64,000 nucleotides of DNA, from the NCBI RefSeq assembly GCF_022009635.1, contig NZ_CP091716.1, positions 1,565,001 to 1,629,000 on the forward strand. The letters run 5' to 3'. The position numbers and the translations under genes are program-made. The notes below the pieces were generated by a model. The model worked only from the letters and a program-made list of their open reading frames with translations, was not told the origin of the DNA and made no database searches. Below are positions 27,479-35,775 of the stretch, in pieces (position 1 is the stretch's first letter; every line of letters begins with the position of its first letter). This DNA comes from Variovorax paradoxus. Lineage in GTDB: Bacteria; Pseudomonadota; Gammaproteobacteria; Burkholderiales; Burkholderiaceae_C.

Positions 27479-27512
27479 GAAGGCCCGCCGGTGCGAACCG
27501 GCGGGCCTTCTG
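27479..27512. terminator. Terminator hairpin between ffh and the repair cassette
   Basis: GAAGGCCCGCCGGT (27479-27492) and ACCGGCGGGCCTTC (27497-27510) make a perfect 14-bp stem closed by the GNRA-type tetraloop GCGA. The T tract after it is weak (TGTCTTT). It lies between converging ffh and HD-Pnk genes. Confidence 0.8.
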
Positions 27513-27529
27513 TCTTTCAGGTCTGCATT

Positions 27530-28669
27530 TCAGGTGAGTACTTCGTAGACCGTTTCGTGCGCTTCCACCGGCGCCGGCAGTTCCCAGCGGTGCAGCATGC
27601 GCTCGATGCCCGCGTTCGACAGCGTCGTGTCGCGCTCGCGGTTGCGGCGCATCAGCTCCGCGTGCGGCACCTCCAGGTAAACCAGCTCGATCTGCGCGTG
27701 GTACGCCCACAGCAGATCGAGCGTCTTGGTGCGCATCTGCTGGCTCAGGTGCGTGGCGTTCCAGACGAAGCGCTCCTGCCTGCGCAGCATCGCCTTGGCC
27801 TGGTCGACCGCATGGTGCGCCGCCATGCCGTCGTTCTCGCCATGCCTGAGGCCCAGTTCGGCCCGCGCATCGTCGAAGGAAACGACCGGCCAGCCCTTGC
27901 GCTGCTGCGCCACCCAGTGGTTCTTGCCGCTGGCCGGCAGGCCGCACATCACCGTCACCCGTGAGCCCGGGTTCTGGAACAGCGGGTAGTCGGGGCTGGT
28001 GTCGGCGCCGCGGAAGTAGGCCAGGCGCGTGTGGGCGTCGGCCATCCTGCGGGGGGCTTCCCAGCAGCCTTCTTCCTGCGCGAGCTGCTCGAAAAGCGCG
28101 ATGTCGGCCATGCTGTCGGCGCGCTTTTCGTAGTGGCGCCCCAGCATGTCGCAGCGGGCCACGCAGCACAGGTCGGGCAGGTTCAGCTCCCAGGAGAGCT
28201 TGTGCACCAGCCACTCCGGCCGCACGCCCTTGCGCGAGGCGAAGGCATGGAACGGCAGCTGGTGCACCGCGATGATCCGGCACACGGCTTCGCGCAACGC
28301 GAACGGTACCCGGGCCTTCCACATCAGCACGCGCACGTCGACCGCACCCCGGCGCGAGTGGCCGGGCTGGCCGATGCGGCCGCTGGCTTCGTCGATCACC
28401 GTGGTGTCGGGCTTGGCGATGTCGTGCAGCAGGCAGGCCATGAACAGCACGAAGCGGCCGTCGGCATCGGCGCTCTGGTAATGCGCGTCTTGCAACAGCG
28501 CGTCGATCACCATGCGCGTGTGGATGCCGACATTGCCTTCGGCGTGGTAGTACGGGTCTTGCGGCGTCTCCTCGAGCCGCAGCAGGGCCGGCAGCAGGCT
28601 GCAGCATTGCGCCCAGTCGGCGCCGTTGCCGGGGGCGGGCACCAGGGCGCGCAGATCGTCGTAGGTCAT
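27530..28669 (-). CDS. HD-Pnk: HD phosphoesterase fused to P-loop polynucleotide kinase
   Basis: A 379-residue end-healing enzyme. The N-terminal half is an HD domain (CLLHDIAKPD, His82-Asp83). The C-terminal half is a kinase whose phosphate loop CGLPASGKN (243-250) has Asn where Ser/Thr is usual, followed by SFDDARAELG and NATHLSQQMRTK. This order matches the HD-Pnk enzyme described from Runella slithyformis, in which HD removes 2',3'-cyclic or 3' phosphate and Pnk phosphorylates 5'-OH ends. The ATG at 28669 has AAGGAGG upstream and overlaps the ligase stop (ATGA), so the two are translationally coupled. Activity here is inferred from that family. Confidence 0.85.
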   Translation of the reverse strand: MTYDDLRALVPAPGNGADWAQCCSLLPALLRLEETPQDPYYHAEGNVGIHTRMVIDALLQDAHYQSADADGRFVLFMACLLHDIAKPDTTVIDEASGRIGQPGHSRRGAVDVRVLMWKARVPFALREAVCRIIAVHQLPFHAFASRKGVRPEWLVHKLSWELNLPDLCCVARCDMLGRHYEKRADSMADIALFEQLAQEEGCWEAPRRMADAHTRLAYFRGADTSPDYPLFQNPGSRVTVMCGLPASGKNHWVAQQRKGWPVVSFDDARAELGLRHGENDGMAAHHAVDQAKAMLRRQERFVWNATHLSQQMRTKTLDLLWAYHAQIELVYLEVPHAELMRRNRERDTTLSNAGIERMLHRWELPAPVEAHETVYEVLT

Positions 28670-29562
28670 CCCGTCCTCCTTGCGGTTGCGAGTTCGGTGG
28701 GGTCGCGCAAGGTGCGCAGCCCCAGGTCTTGCCATGTCACCTGCGGTGTCGGTGCATGGAGGTCGACGCCCGGCGCCAACCGGTTCGGCAGTACCGGCCG
28801 GCGGCTGTGGTGCGAGCCAGAGTCGAGGATGGTCTGAACGAAGTCCGGACGCACCCACTTGTAGCGGCCCGTCACCTTGCCGTCCGACTCGGTCTTGAGG
28901 TACAGGCCCTCCGCCAGGTCGGACAGGTCGGTCTGCTGGCGCACCAGATCGAGCGGCTGGCCTTCATGCGCCACGGCCTGCTCGAAGGCGGTTTTCCAGT
29001 CGGCGCTGCGCGCCAGCGAAGGCCGCACGAGCGCTTGCAGTGCCTTTGCATGGCGCGGCATCTCGCCTTCGTAGAGCACGGGCACCGGCAGCACCGGACT
29101 GCCATCGAGCAGCGAATGCCGCGCCGGCGTCGACAGAAAGCATTGCGCCTGCCGGTCGTAGAGGTCGAACTCCAGGAAAAACGCCGGCAACCGGTCGTAC
29201 CAGCAGCTGTGCTTGGCGAAGCACCACTCGCCGTACATCACGTAGCGGTCTTCGAGCCGCTCGAGCAGCGCCGCTTCATGGGTGGCGGCCCAATGCTTGA
29301 ACAGGTTGAACTGCCGTTCGCCGGCACCGCCCGCGAGGTAATGGCCGCGTGATTGCAGCAGCAGCTCGCCCGCCGGGGTGAACGACACGGCGGCATTGGC
29401 GCCGTCGAGTTTTTCCTCGATGACGACGTGCATGCCGTGCAGTTCGGACAGCGGCGTCTGGCCGTCGTCGGTGTCGCCTGTTTGCAGGCGGGAGCCTTCC
29501 AGGTGCGCAGTACGCGGGTACTTGAGCAGCGGGATCGATGAAAGGGAAGAAAGAGGAAACAC
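28666..29562 (-). CDS. RNA ligase family protein (KxDG nucleotidyltransferase)
   Basis: Covalent-nucleotidyltransferase ligase of about 298 residues. Motif I EEKLDGANA places the adenylated Lys at residue 51; further motifs are VMYGEWCFAKHS (motif III region), FFLEFDLYD, and the basic LYLKTESDG and GRYKWVRPDF near the end (motifs IV and V). It fits the RNA_ligase group (Rnl2/DRB0094-like). The GTG at 29562 is chosen because GGAG lies 7 bases upstream; a longer frame begins at 29649. It would seal the 3'-OH/5'-PO4 ends made by the HD-Pnk encoded next. Natural substrate unknown; tRNA or other cleaved RNA is plausible. Confidence 0.85.
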   Translation of the reverse strand: MFPLSSLSSIPLLKYPRTAHLEGSRLQTGDTDDGQTPLSELHGMHVVIEEKLDGANAAVSFTPAGELLLQSRGHYLAGGAGERQFNLFKHWAATHEAALLERLEDRYVMYGEWCFAKHSCWYDRLPAFFLEFDLYDRQAQCFLSTPARHSLLDGSPVLPVPVLYEGEMPRHAKALQALVRPSLARSADWKTAFEQAVAHEGQPLDLVRQQTDLSDLAEGLYLKTESDGKVTGRYKWVRPDFVQTILDSGSHHSRRPVLPNRLAPGVDLHAPTPQVTWQDLGLRTLRDPTELATARRTG

Positions 29563-29841
29563 GTTGGTTCTCCAGATGCGAATCAGGAAGGACCGACAAC
29601 GTGCGGGAGCGAAGCTGGAAGAGACCGGGAGATCGGGAGCGACTTCCACGGCGGTGAAGATGCCGTGTCTGGTCAGAGGGTACGCAGCTTGGCGCCCGAC
29701 ATGACCAGCAATGAAGTGGTGTTGTCGGCGTCAGAGGGTGATGACGGCGAATCGGGGCACTTGGCGCTCCAGTAAAGGCTGAGATTGAAAGAGGCGCGGA
29801 TTCTACAAGCACATCGCGCCGTTGGTGAAGGGCCGTGTTGT

Positions 29842-32238
29842 TTACTTGCCCTTGCTTTTCTTCTCGGGCAGCGCGTAGGCGATGACGTAGTCGCCGCGGT
29901 CCGGCGACTGCCGCGCGCCGCCCGCGCTCACCACGACATACTGCCGCCCGGTCTTCGGCGACAAATAGGTCATCGGGCCCGACTGGCTGCCCACCGGCAG
30001 CCGTGCTTTCCAGATTTCCTGGCCGGTCGCGGAGTCGAATGCGCGCAGGTAGAAGTCTTGCGTGCCCGCGAAGAACAGCAGGCCCGACTGCGTGGCCAGA
30101 GACGCGCCCAGCGTCGGCATGCCGATCGGAATCGGCAGATGCATGCGGATGCCGAGCGGGCCGGTGTCGCGCACCGTGCCCACCGGCACCTGCCACACGA
30201 GCTTGCGCGTCTTCAGGTCGATGGCCGACATCGTGCCGAAGGGCGGTGCCTGGCACGGTATGCCGAGCTGCGACAGGAAGCGTTCGCGCATCGCGCCGAA
30301 GGGCGTGCCTTCCTGCGGCACCACGCCCATCTCGATGCCGCTGGCGCCGGCCGGGATCTGCGCGCGCGGGATCAGGTAGTTGGCGAGGCCCAGCCGCATG
30401 TCGTTCACGAACATGTAGCTGCTGGTCGGGTCGACCGACACGCTGCCCCAGTTCATGCCGCCCAGCGAGCCGGGGAATTGCAGCGCGTGGTCCAGGCCCG
30501 GCGGCGTGTAGATGCCCTCGTGGCGCATGCCCTTGAAGGCGATGCGGCACAGCAGCTGGTCGAAGGGCGTGGCACCCCACATGTCGGATTCGGCGAGCGT
30601 CTTGTTGCCGATCGAGGGCATGCCCACCGAGTAGGGCTGCGTCGGCGAATAGCGCTCGCCGGGCACGTTGCCCTGCGGCACGGGGCGCTCCTGCACTTCG
30701 GCGATGGGCTTTCCGGTCTCGCGGTCGAGCAGGAAGATTTCGCCTTGCTTGGTGACCTGCGCGAGCGCGGGCTGCGTGCCGCCCTTGCCGTCGGGAATGT
30801 CGTAGAGCAGCGGCTGCGCGGGCAGGTCGAAGTCCCAGAGGTCGTGGTGCGTGGTCTGGAAGCTCCAGCGCAGCTTGCCGCTCTTCGCGTCGAGCGCGAC
30901 CACCGACGAGCTGTACTTGTCGTCCAGCGGCGTGCGCTCGCCGGCCCAGAAGTCGGGCGTGGCGTTGCCGGTGGGCAGGTAGATCAGCCCGAGCTTCGGG
31001 TCGTACGACATGGCCGACCACACGTTGGGCGTGCCGCGCGTGTAGGTCTGGCCCGGCGGCGGCAGGCGCGTGACCGCCGGGTTGCCCGGGTCCCAGGCCC
31101 AGGCGAGTTCGCCGGTGACGGCGTTGTAGGTCCGCACCACGCCGGGCGGTTCGTCGGTCGAGAAGTTGTCGGCCACGCGGCCGCCCACCACCACGAGGTC
31201 GCCCGCGATCAGCGGCGTCGAGGTCTGCTGGTAGTAGCCGTCCTTCACCTCGCCCATGCCGGCCTTGAGGTCGACGACACCCTGCTTGCCGAAATCGGTG
31301 CAGGGCTTGCCGGTAGCGGCATCGACTGCGATCAGGCGGGCGTCGATGGTGGGCAGCAGCAGGCGCTGGCGGCAAGCACCGGGCGTGCTGCCTGGCGTGG
31401 GTGTCGCGCCGGGCGCGAGTCCGTCCTGGTCGTGATAGCCGAGTCCGCGGCAGCGCTGCCAGTTCGGCGCCGTGGCCTTGGGGTCGTAGCGCCACAGCTC
31501 GGCGCCGGTGTCGGCATCGAGCGCGACGATCCTGCTGTAGGCCGTGCACACGTACACGGTGGTGCCGATCTGCAGGGGCGTGTTCTGGTCTTCCGCGCCC
31601 GAACCGTTGCTCTGCGGCACGTCGCCGGTGTGGGCGGTCCATGCGACCTGCAGCTGATCGACGTTGTCCTTCGTGATCTGGTCGAGCGCCGCGAAGCGGT
31701 CGCCCGCCGTGGTGTTGCCCCAGTGGCGCCAATCCTTCTGGGCAGCCTGGGGCTTGACCGGCACGACGGCAGGCACGGGCCCTTGAGCCACGACGACCGC
31801 GGTCGGTACGAAGGCATAGCCGCCAACGAGCACCAAGGCCACGGCCAGCAGCGCCGCGACCATGCGCGCCCCGCGCGCCACCATCGCGCTCGGCGCGCGA
31901 ACCAGCGCCGGGTAGGCCAGTGCGACCAGCACGGCCAGCACGCCGAATGCCACCAGCCGCGACACCAGAGGCCAGAAATGCCAGCCTGCGTCCCGCACGG
32001 CCCACATCGCCGTGCCAGCGAGCATCAGCGCGAAGAGCCAGGCCCCGGTCGGCCGATGCCTTGCGATGAGCAGGCCCGACACCAGCAGCGCGAGCCCGGC
32101 CAGCAAGAAGTACCAGCTGCCGCCAAGCGCCGCGAGGTAGGCGCCGCCCACGGCAAGGAAGGCGCCCATCAGCATCGCGAGCGCGCCGAGCGCGATCAGC
32201 CCGATCGAGACGGCGAGAGGCCTTCGTTTTTGTTCCAT
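29842..32238 (-). CDS. gcd: Membrane-bound PQQ-dependent glucose dehydrogenase
   Basis: Quinoprotein that oxidises glucose to gluconolactone on the periplasmic face and passes electrons to ubiquinone. The 798 residues begin with five membrane helices (residues 10-145), then an eight-bladed PQQ propeller with AKSGKLRWSFQTTHHDLWD, MWGATPFDQLLCRI and a C-terminal ASLATQSGLLFFAGTQD. Start at 32238 (MEQKRRPLAV) gives the normal family N-terminus; a frame from 32283 reaches into the putative attachment core. The enzyme underlies mineral phosphate solubilisation in many soil bacteria. The putative ICE end lies only 44 bases upstream, so its native promoter may have been displaced. Confidence 0.94.
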   Translation of the reverse strand: MEQKRRPLAVSIGLIALGALAMLMGAFLAVGGAYLAALGGSWYFLLAGLALLVSGLLIARHRPTGAWLFALMLAGTAMWAVRDAGWHFWPLVSRLVAFGVLAVLVALAYPALVRAPSAMVARGARMVAALLAVALVLVGGYAFVPTAVVVAQGPVPAVVPVKPQAAQKDWRHWGNTTAGDRFAALDQITKDNVDQLQVAWTAHTGDVPQSNGSGAEDQNTPLQIGTTVYVCTAYSRIVALDADTGAELWRYDPKATAPNWQRCRGLGYHDQDGLAPGATPTPGSTPGACRQRLLLPTIDARLIAVDAATGKPCTDFGKQGVVDLKAGMGEVKDGYYQQTSTPLIAGDLVVVGGRVADNFSTDEPPGVVRTYNAVTGELAWAWDPGNPAVTRLPPPGQTYTRGTPNVWSAMSYDPKLGLIYLPTGNATPDFWAGERTPLDDKYSSSVVALDAKSGKLRWSFQTTHHDLWDFDLPAQPLLYDIPDGKGGTQPALAQVTKQGEIFLLDRETGKPIAEVQERPVPQGNVPGERYSPTQPYSVGMPSIGNKTLAESDMWGATPFDQLLCRIAFKGMRHEGIYTPPGLDHALQFPGSLGGMNWGSVSVDPTSSYMFVNDMRLGLANYLIPRAQIPAGASGIEMGVVPQEGTPFGAMRERFLSQLGIPCQAPPFGTMSAIDLKTRKLVWQVPVGTVRDTGPLGIRMHLPIPIGMPTLGASLATQSGLLFFAGTQDFYLRAFDSATGQEIWKARLPVGSQSGPMTYLSPKTGRQYVVVSAGGARQSPDRGDYVIAYALPEKKSKGK

Positions 32239-32281
32239 GGACCCGAACCCCTTGTGCTGGCCAGACGCGCCAGTCTGCGCC

Positions 32282-32289
32282 ATGAAAAA
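32282..32289. other. Putative attachment core of a Tn4371-family ICE
   Basis: ATGAAAAA (reverse complement TTTTTCAT) matches the 8-bp core reported for attL and attR of Tn4371-like elements. It lies exactly between the chromosomal gcd gene and the conjugation cassette, at the trbI/DUF2274 end where attR is expected. The match is seen in sequence; the assignment is by position and known family preference. No second copy at the integrase end is in the window. The 32,290-32,496 stretch holds no recognisable gene. Confidence 0.65.
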
Positions 32290-32496
32290 TGTCCGCTGTC
32301 AAGTCCTTTGTGAAGGCAGACAGCGACACGAAAGGTCATACGGGGCAATAGGTTAGGCTATTTTTCGGTCGCCGCGCGATCTTGCCTCGCTTCGAGCTAG
32401 GTGTCGCATAGGCGCATCGCCGTGGAAAGCCAGAGAGCACCGCAGAGGGCACGGTGAGGTCGTCACCACAGCGTCACCTTATCCGACCGTCCTCCA

Positions 32497-32532
32497 AAGC
32501 AAAAGCGCAGCCCATCGGCTGCGCTTTTGCTT
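32497..32532 (-). terminator. Terminator of the trb operon
   Basis: AAGCAAAAGCGCAGCC (32497-32512) and its exact complement at 32517-32532 form a 16-bp stem with a 4-base loop, 18 bases after the DUF2274 stop in the direction of trb transcription. A CTTTTGCTTT tract on the minus strand supports termination. Confidence 0.8.
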
Positions 32533-32550
32533 GCGGCCTGTCACGCGCCG

Positions 32551-32796
32551 CTAGGCGGGCTTCTGCGGGCCGGCCTTGGTGCCTGGGCCTCCCTTCTTGA
32601 ACCCACGATCCCCCGCCATGAACGCCTCTAGCATGTGCGGGATCAACGTCGCCGCATCGACCACTTCGCCATAGGTCTGCGCGTGCAGCGCGGCGTAGCG
32701 GTCGAGGTCGGCTTTCAGGCTGGCCGGACACGCAAAGGTCAGCTTGACGCTGGTGGTGGACGGCAACGGCCCAAGGCGTAGTTTTCGTGCGCTCAT
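32551..32796 (-). CDS. DUF2274 protein, last gene of the trb operon
   Basis: An 81-residue protein with KLTFACPASLKADLDRYAALHAQTYGE, resembling a ribbon-helix-helix region, and a basic Gly/Lys tail. DUF2274 genes routinely follow trbI in Tn4371-type ICEs and related trb clusters. Role unknown. Start overlaps the trbI stop by 4 bases. Confidence 0.85.
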   Translation of the reverse strand: MSARKLRLGPLPSTTSVKLTFACPASLKADLDRYAALHAQTYGEVVDAATLIPHMLEAFMAGDRGFKKGGPGTKAGPQKPA

Positions 32797-34061
32797 CGCT
32801 GGCCTCCGCGCTGGTAGAACGAGGGCTGGTACGGTCGCAGAACCAAATCGCGGTTGACGATGATCCGCACCGGCAGGCCCGGTCGCTCGGTCAAGGTCGG
32901 CTGGATGTTCATGTTGCGCCGGGTCATCTCCTGGCCGACTTGATTGATGCTGTCCTGGGCGCTGTCGCGCCCTGCGATGACGATGCGGTTGCCGTCCTGC
33001 CGGTTCTCTGGCGCGGCCAGCTCGGCGCCGACGCCCAGCAGCGTCGTCAGTGCCGCCCCGGCGAAGATGCGGCCCCAGTGGTAGTCCACACTATCTTCCT
33101 GCCCGGCATAGCCGGCCGGGTCGGTGCCGACCAGGTTGTCGAGCGTGAGCGAGGACGTGTCCGGCAGGATGATGCGGTTCCACACCACCTGCACGCGGCT
33201 CTGTCCGTAGCTGACCTGGCTGTTGTAGCGCCCGAGGATGCGCGAACCCTGCGGGATCAGCAGGAACTTGCCCGTGGCCGTGTCATAGACCGGCTCCGTC
33301 ACGGTGGCGATCACATCGCCCGGCAAGTCCGACTTGATGCCCGTCACCAGCGCCCCGGCAATGACCGTGCTCGCCATGACCTGATACGGCGACGCGGGCA
33401 GCGCCAGATGGCCGGAATTGCGGGTTCCCGTAGAACCACCTTTCAGGAACGCCTCTTTCTGGTCTTGCCGGTTCTGGATGGCGGTCGGATCGGCAGGCTG
33501 GGCCGCCATCGAGGCCGGGCCGGTCGCCAGCGGGTCGAAGCCCGCCAAGGCGCTACCCGGCGCAGCCGCAGCGACCTGGACTGCGGCCGGCGCTGTGCCC
33601 TTGCCCTGGCCCGAGCGGAAGAACACCGCCGAGGCTGCCGCCGCTTCGGCCTCTTTACGCAAAGCGTCCGCCGGGTCATGCCCAGGCGGCGCATAGGTCG
33701 GCGTCACTGGCTGCTGCGAAGCCACGATGGCCGGGCCAAGATCGCCCGGCAGCGGCGGCCCCAACTCGGGCGTCTTCGGCGGCAGCTTGGAGTAGTCGGT
33801 CGGCAGGCCGTCCAGCCCTTCGGACTTCGAGACGCGATCGACGTTGTAAAGCTCGGTCTGCTCGCCCGCGCCGCGCTGCTGCGGTTGCAGCGACCAGATC
33901 GTGGCCCCGAGCACGGCGACCGAGAGGCCGCCCACGAGCATCGCCAGCGTGCGCCGGTTCAGGCGGGTGACCGGGCGCGGCTGGGCGCGCAGCGCCACCG
34001 CTTCGGGCGCGACCTTGCCCGCCTGCGGCGTGGCGAGGTCGGGAGTGTCGTCCTGGCTCAT
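32793..34061 (-). CDS. trbI: Conjugal transfer protein TrbI (VirB10-like)
   Basis: Energy-sensing scaffold of the mating-pair type IV secretion system that spans both membranes. The 422 residues have a cytosolic N-terminus, one transmembrane helix (TLAMLVGGLSVAVLGATIW near residue 38), a Pro/Ala-rich periplasmic stretch and a C-terminal VirB10 core (PYQVMASTVIAGALVTGIKSD, IPQGSRILGRYNSQVSYGQSR). It interacts with TrbG and TrbF encoded upstream. Overlaps DUF2274 by 4 bases. Confidence 0.94.
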   Translation of the reverse strand: MSQDDTPDLATPQAGKVAPEAVALRAQPRPVTRLNRRTLAMLVGGLSVAVLGATIWSLQPQQRGAGEQTELYNVDRVSKSEGLDGLPTDYSKLPPKTPELGPPLPGDLGPAIVASQQPVTPTYAPPGHDPADALRKEAEAAAASAVFFRSGQGKGTAPAAVQVAAAAPGSALAGFDPLATGPASMAAQPADPTAIQNRQDQKEAFLKGGSTGTRNSGHLALPASPYQVMASTVIAGALVTGIKSDLPGDVIATVTEPVYDTATGKFLLIPQGSRILGRYNSQVSYGQSRVQVVWNRIILPDTSSLTLDNLVGTDPAGYAGQEDSVDYHWGRIFAGAALTTLLGVGAELAAPENRQDGNRIVIAGRDSAQDSINQVGQEMTRRNMNIQPTLTERPGLPVRIIVNRDLVLRPYQPSFYQRGGQR

Positions 34062-34063
34062 GG

Positions 34064-35062
34064 TCAGTTCCTCCGTGCCACGCCATCCGTGCGCTCGATC
34101 CGCACCACGTCGCCCTTGTCACCTCCCAGGCGCAGCTCGGCCGCGCCAAAGAGGCGATCCACGATGTAGTAAGGCGAGCGGAAGCGATAGTTCACCAGTT
34201 GGCCGTCGCCTTCGGCCCCGATCACGAACAGCGGCGGCAGATCGCCCTGCGCAATGCCGGCGGGGAACTGGATATAGACCTTCGCGCCATCGTCGAAGGC
34301 GCGCAGCGGCTTCCACGGCGTATTGCTGCCGCTGATCGCGTAGCGAAAGCGCAGGCTCTCCAGCGACAGGCCGCTATCGACCGGCGCGGCGGCACTGGCC
34401 GCCTGCGCCTGGCGCTGCAAGGCCAGCATCCGGTCGCGCGGGTACTCCCACGAGACTGACGCCATCCACGTCTTGTCCGTGGAAGTCAGCTCCAGCAAGT
34501 ACGTCCTGCGGCTGGTGGTGATGACCAGATTGGTTTTCAGGCCCGAGCGGATGGGCTTCACCAGCACGTTCACGCGCAGGTCGGCACCGTTGCCGCTGGA
34601 CGTGTCACCCACGATCCAGCGCACCGTATCCCCGGCGGCCACCGTCACCAGTTCTTCGCCGGGCTGGAGCGACACCACGGTCACGCGGCCCACGGCCGCA
34701 TAGACCTGATAGAGCGCGCCATCGGTGAAGGGCCACACCTGAATCGCATTGACGTAGCCCTCGCGCGTGGGCGCGACGCGGGCCTCGGCATTGGCGCGCA
34801 AGACGCGCACCTTCTCGTCTGCTGGTTCGGGCGCGGGCTTGGCGTCCTCGGGAACCGGCATCAACTGCGCCGGCATCGGCAGTACCTCTGGCACGGCCAC
34901 CACCTCCACCGGCGCGGGCGGCTCGGGTAGCGGCTGGGCCTGCACCGGCTCATCGAGCAAGATGGTCGGCGGTGGCTTGCCCTGCGTGGCGCAGCCCGAG
35001 AACAGGACAGCCAAGGCAAGCAGGGTCAACGGCAATGCGGTTTTACGGAAAACATCATTCAT
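34064..35062 (-). CDS. trbG: Conjugal transfer protein TrbG (VirB9-like)
   Basis: Outer-membrane complex subunit of 332 residues. The signal peptide ends in a lipobox-like LFSGCATQGK. A Pro/Glu-rich linker is followed by the VirB9 domain (QVWPFTDGALYQVYAAVGRVT, NLVITTSRRTYLLEL, YRFRSPYYIVDRLFGAAELRLG). It forms the core pore with TrbI. The neighbouring trbF stop overlaps its start by 4 bases. Confidence 0.94.
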   Translation of the reverse strand: MNDVFRKTALPLTLLALAVLFSGCATQGKPPPTILLDEPVQAQPLPEPPAPVEVVAVPEVLPMPAQLMPVPEDAKPAPEPADEKVRVLRANAEARVAPTREGYVNAIQVWPFTDGALYQVYAAVGRVTVVSLQPGEELVTVAAGDTVRWIVGDTSSGNGADLRVNVLVKPIRSGLKTNLVITTSRRTYLLELTSTDKTWMASVSWEYPRDRMLALQRQAQAASAAAPVDSGLSLESLRFRYAISGSNTPWKPLRAFDDGAKVYIQFPAGIAQGDLPPLFVIGAEGDGQLVNYRFRSPYYIVDRLFGAAELRLGGDKGDVVRIERTDGVARRN

Positions 35063-35763
35063 GGCTTTGCTCCTTCAGAAGAATCCAGTTCTCGGCTCCA
35101 CGACAGGCCGTTGACGTAGATGCCCAGGGGGTTCTTGCGCAGGCGTTCTTCGGTGCGCGGCGGCTGGACCACGATGGACACCACGGCCGTCCACCGCTCC
35201 AGGCCTGTCGCGGCACCGTTGACGTAGCGGCGTTCTGTCCAGCGCACGTTGAAAGACGTGTCGCTGGCGCGCACGACGCTGCTGATCTGCACCGTCACCG
35301 ACTCCTTGCCGATGCGCGCGAACGGGTCGTTGACCCGCGCGTAGTCGTTGAGCACGGCCGCACCCTTGTCGGTCGTGTAGTCGTAGGCGTCCAGCCAGTT
35401 CTGGCGGACGACGATCGGGTCGATGGACAGCGAGCGCACCAGCGTCACGAAGCGCGCGATGTGGTGCGCGGTCTGCGCATCGCCCGGCCGGTACGGCGCG
35501 GCGGCTTCGCCCACGGCGCGCACCTGGCCCGCGCTGTCCACCTCCACCACGTAGGGAGTCACGATGGACTGCGCCGAGCGCCACACCAGGCCGCCGGCCA
35601 TCAGCAGCGCGAGCGTCAGGCAGCCGAAGGCCATCAAGCGCCAGTTCTTCGCCTGCACGCGGGACGAACCAATGCGCTCGTCCCATACTTGGCCGGCAGC
35701 TTGGTACGGCGTGGCAGGCTGCGGCGTGTCGGCGTAGCGCACCTGCGGTCGTTTGAATTGCAT
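35059..35763 (-). CDS. trbF: Conjugal transfer protein TrbF (VirB8-like)
   Basis: Inner-membrane assembly factor of the transfer channel, 234 residues. A short cytosolic N-terminus, a transmembrane helix around residues 45-65 (LMAFGCLTLALLMAGGLVW) and a periplasmic VirB8 domain (VDSAGQVRAVGEAAAPYRPGD, FNVRWTERRY) are seen. Lies 12 bases downstream of trbL. Confidence 0.93.
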   Translation of the reverse strand: MQFKRPQVRYADTPQPATPYQAAGQVWDERIGSSRVQAKNWRLMAFGCLTLALLMAGGLVWRSAQSIVTPYVVEVDSAGQVRAVGEAAAPYRPGDAQTAHHIARFVTLVRSLSIDPIVVRQNWLDAYDYTTDKGAAVLNDYARVNDPFARIGKESVTVQISSVVRASDTSFNVRWTERRYVNGAATGLERWTAVVSIVVQPPRTEERLRKNPLGIYVNGLSWSRELDSSEGAKP

Positions 35764-35775
35764 GGTCAGTTCTCC

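Noticed and set aside
29563..29841. tRNA-like or Y RNA-like gene upstream of the RNA ligase
   Set aside because: I searched by eye for a T-arm and acceptor stem and found none convincing, so it is left as unassigned.
29276..32329. 1017-codon frame overlapping gcd on the same strand
   Set aside because: Out-of-frame shadow rich in Arg/Gly/Ala; the gcd frame carries all PQQ motifs.
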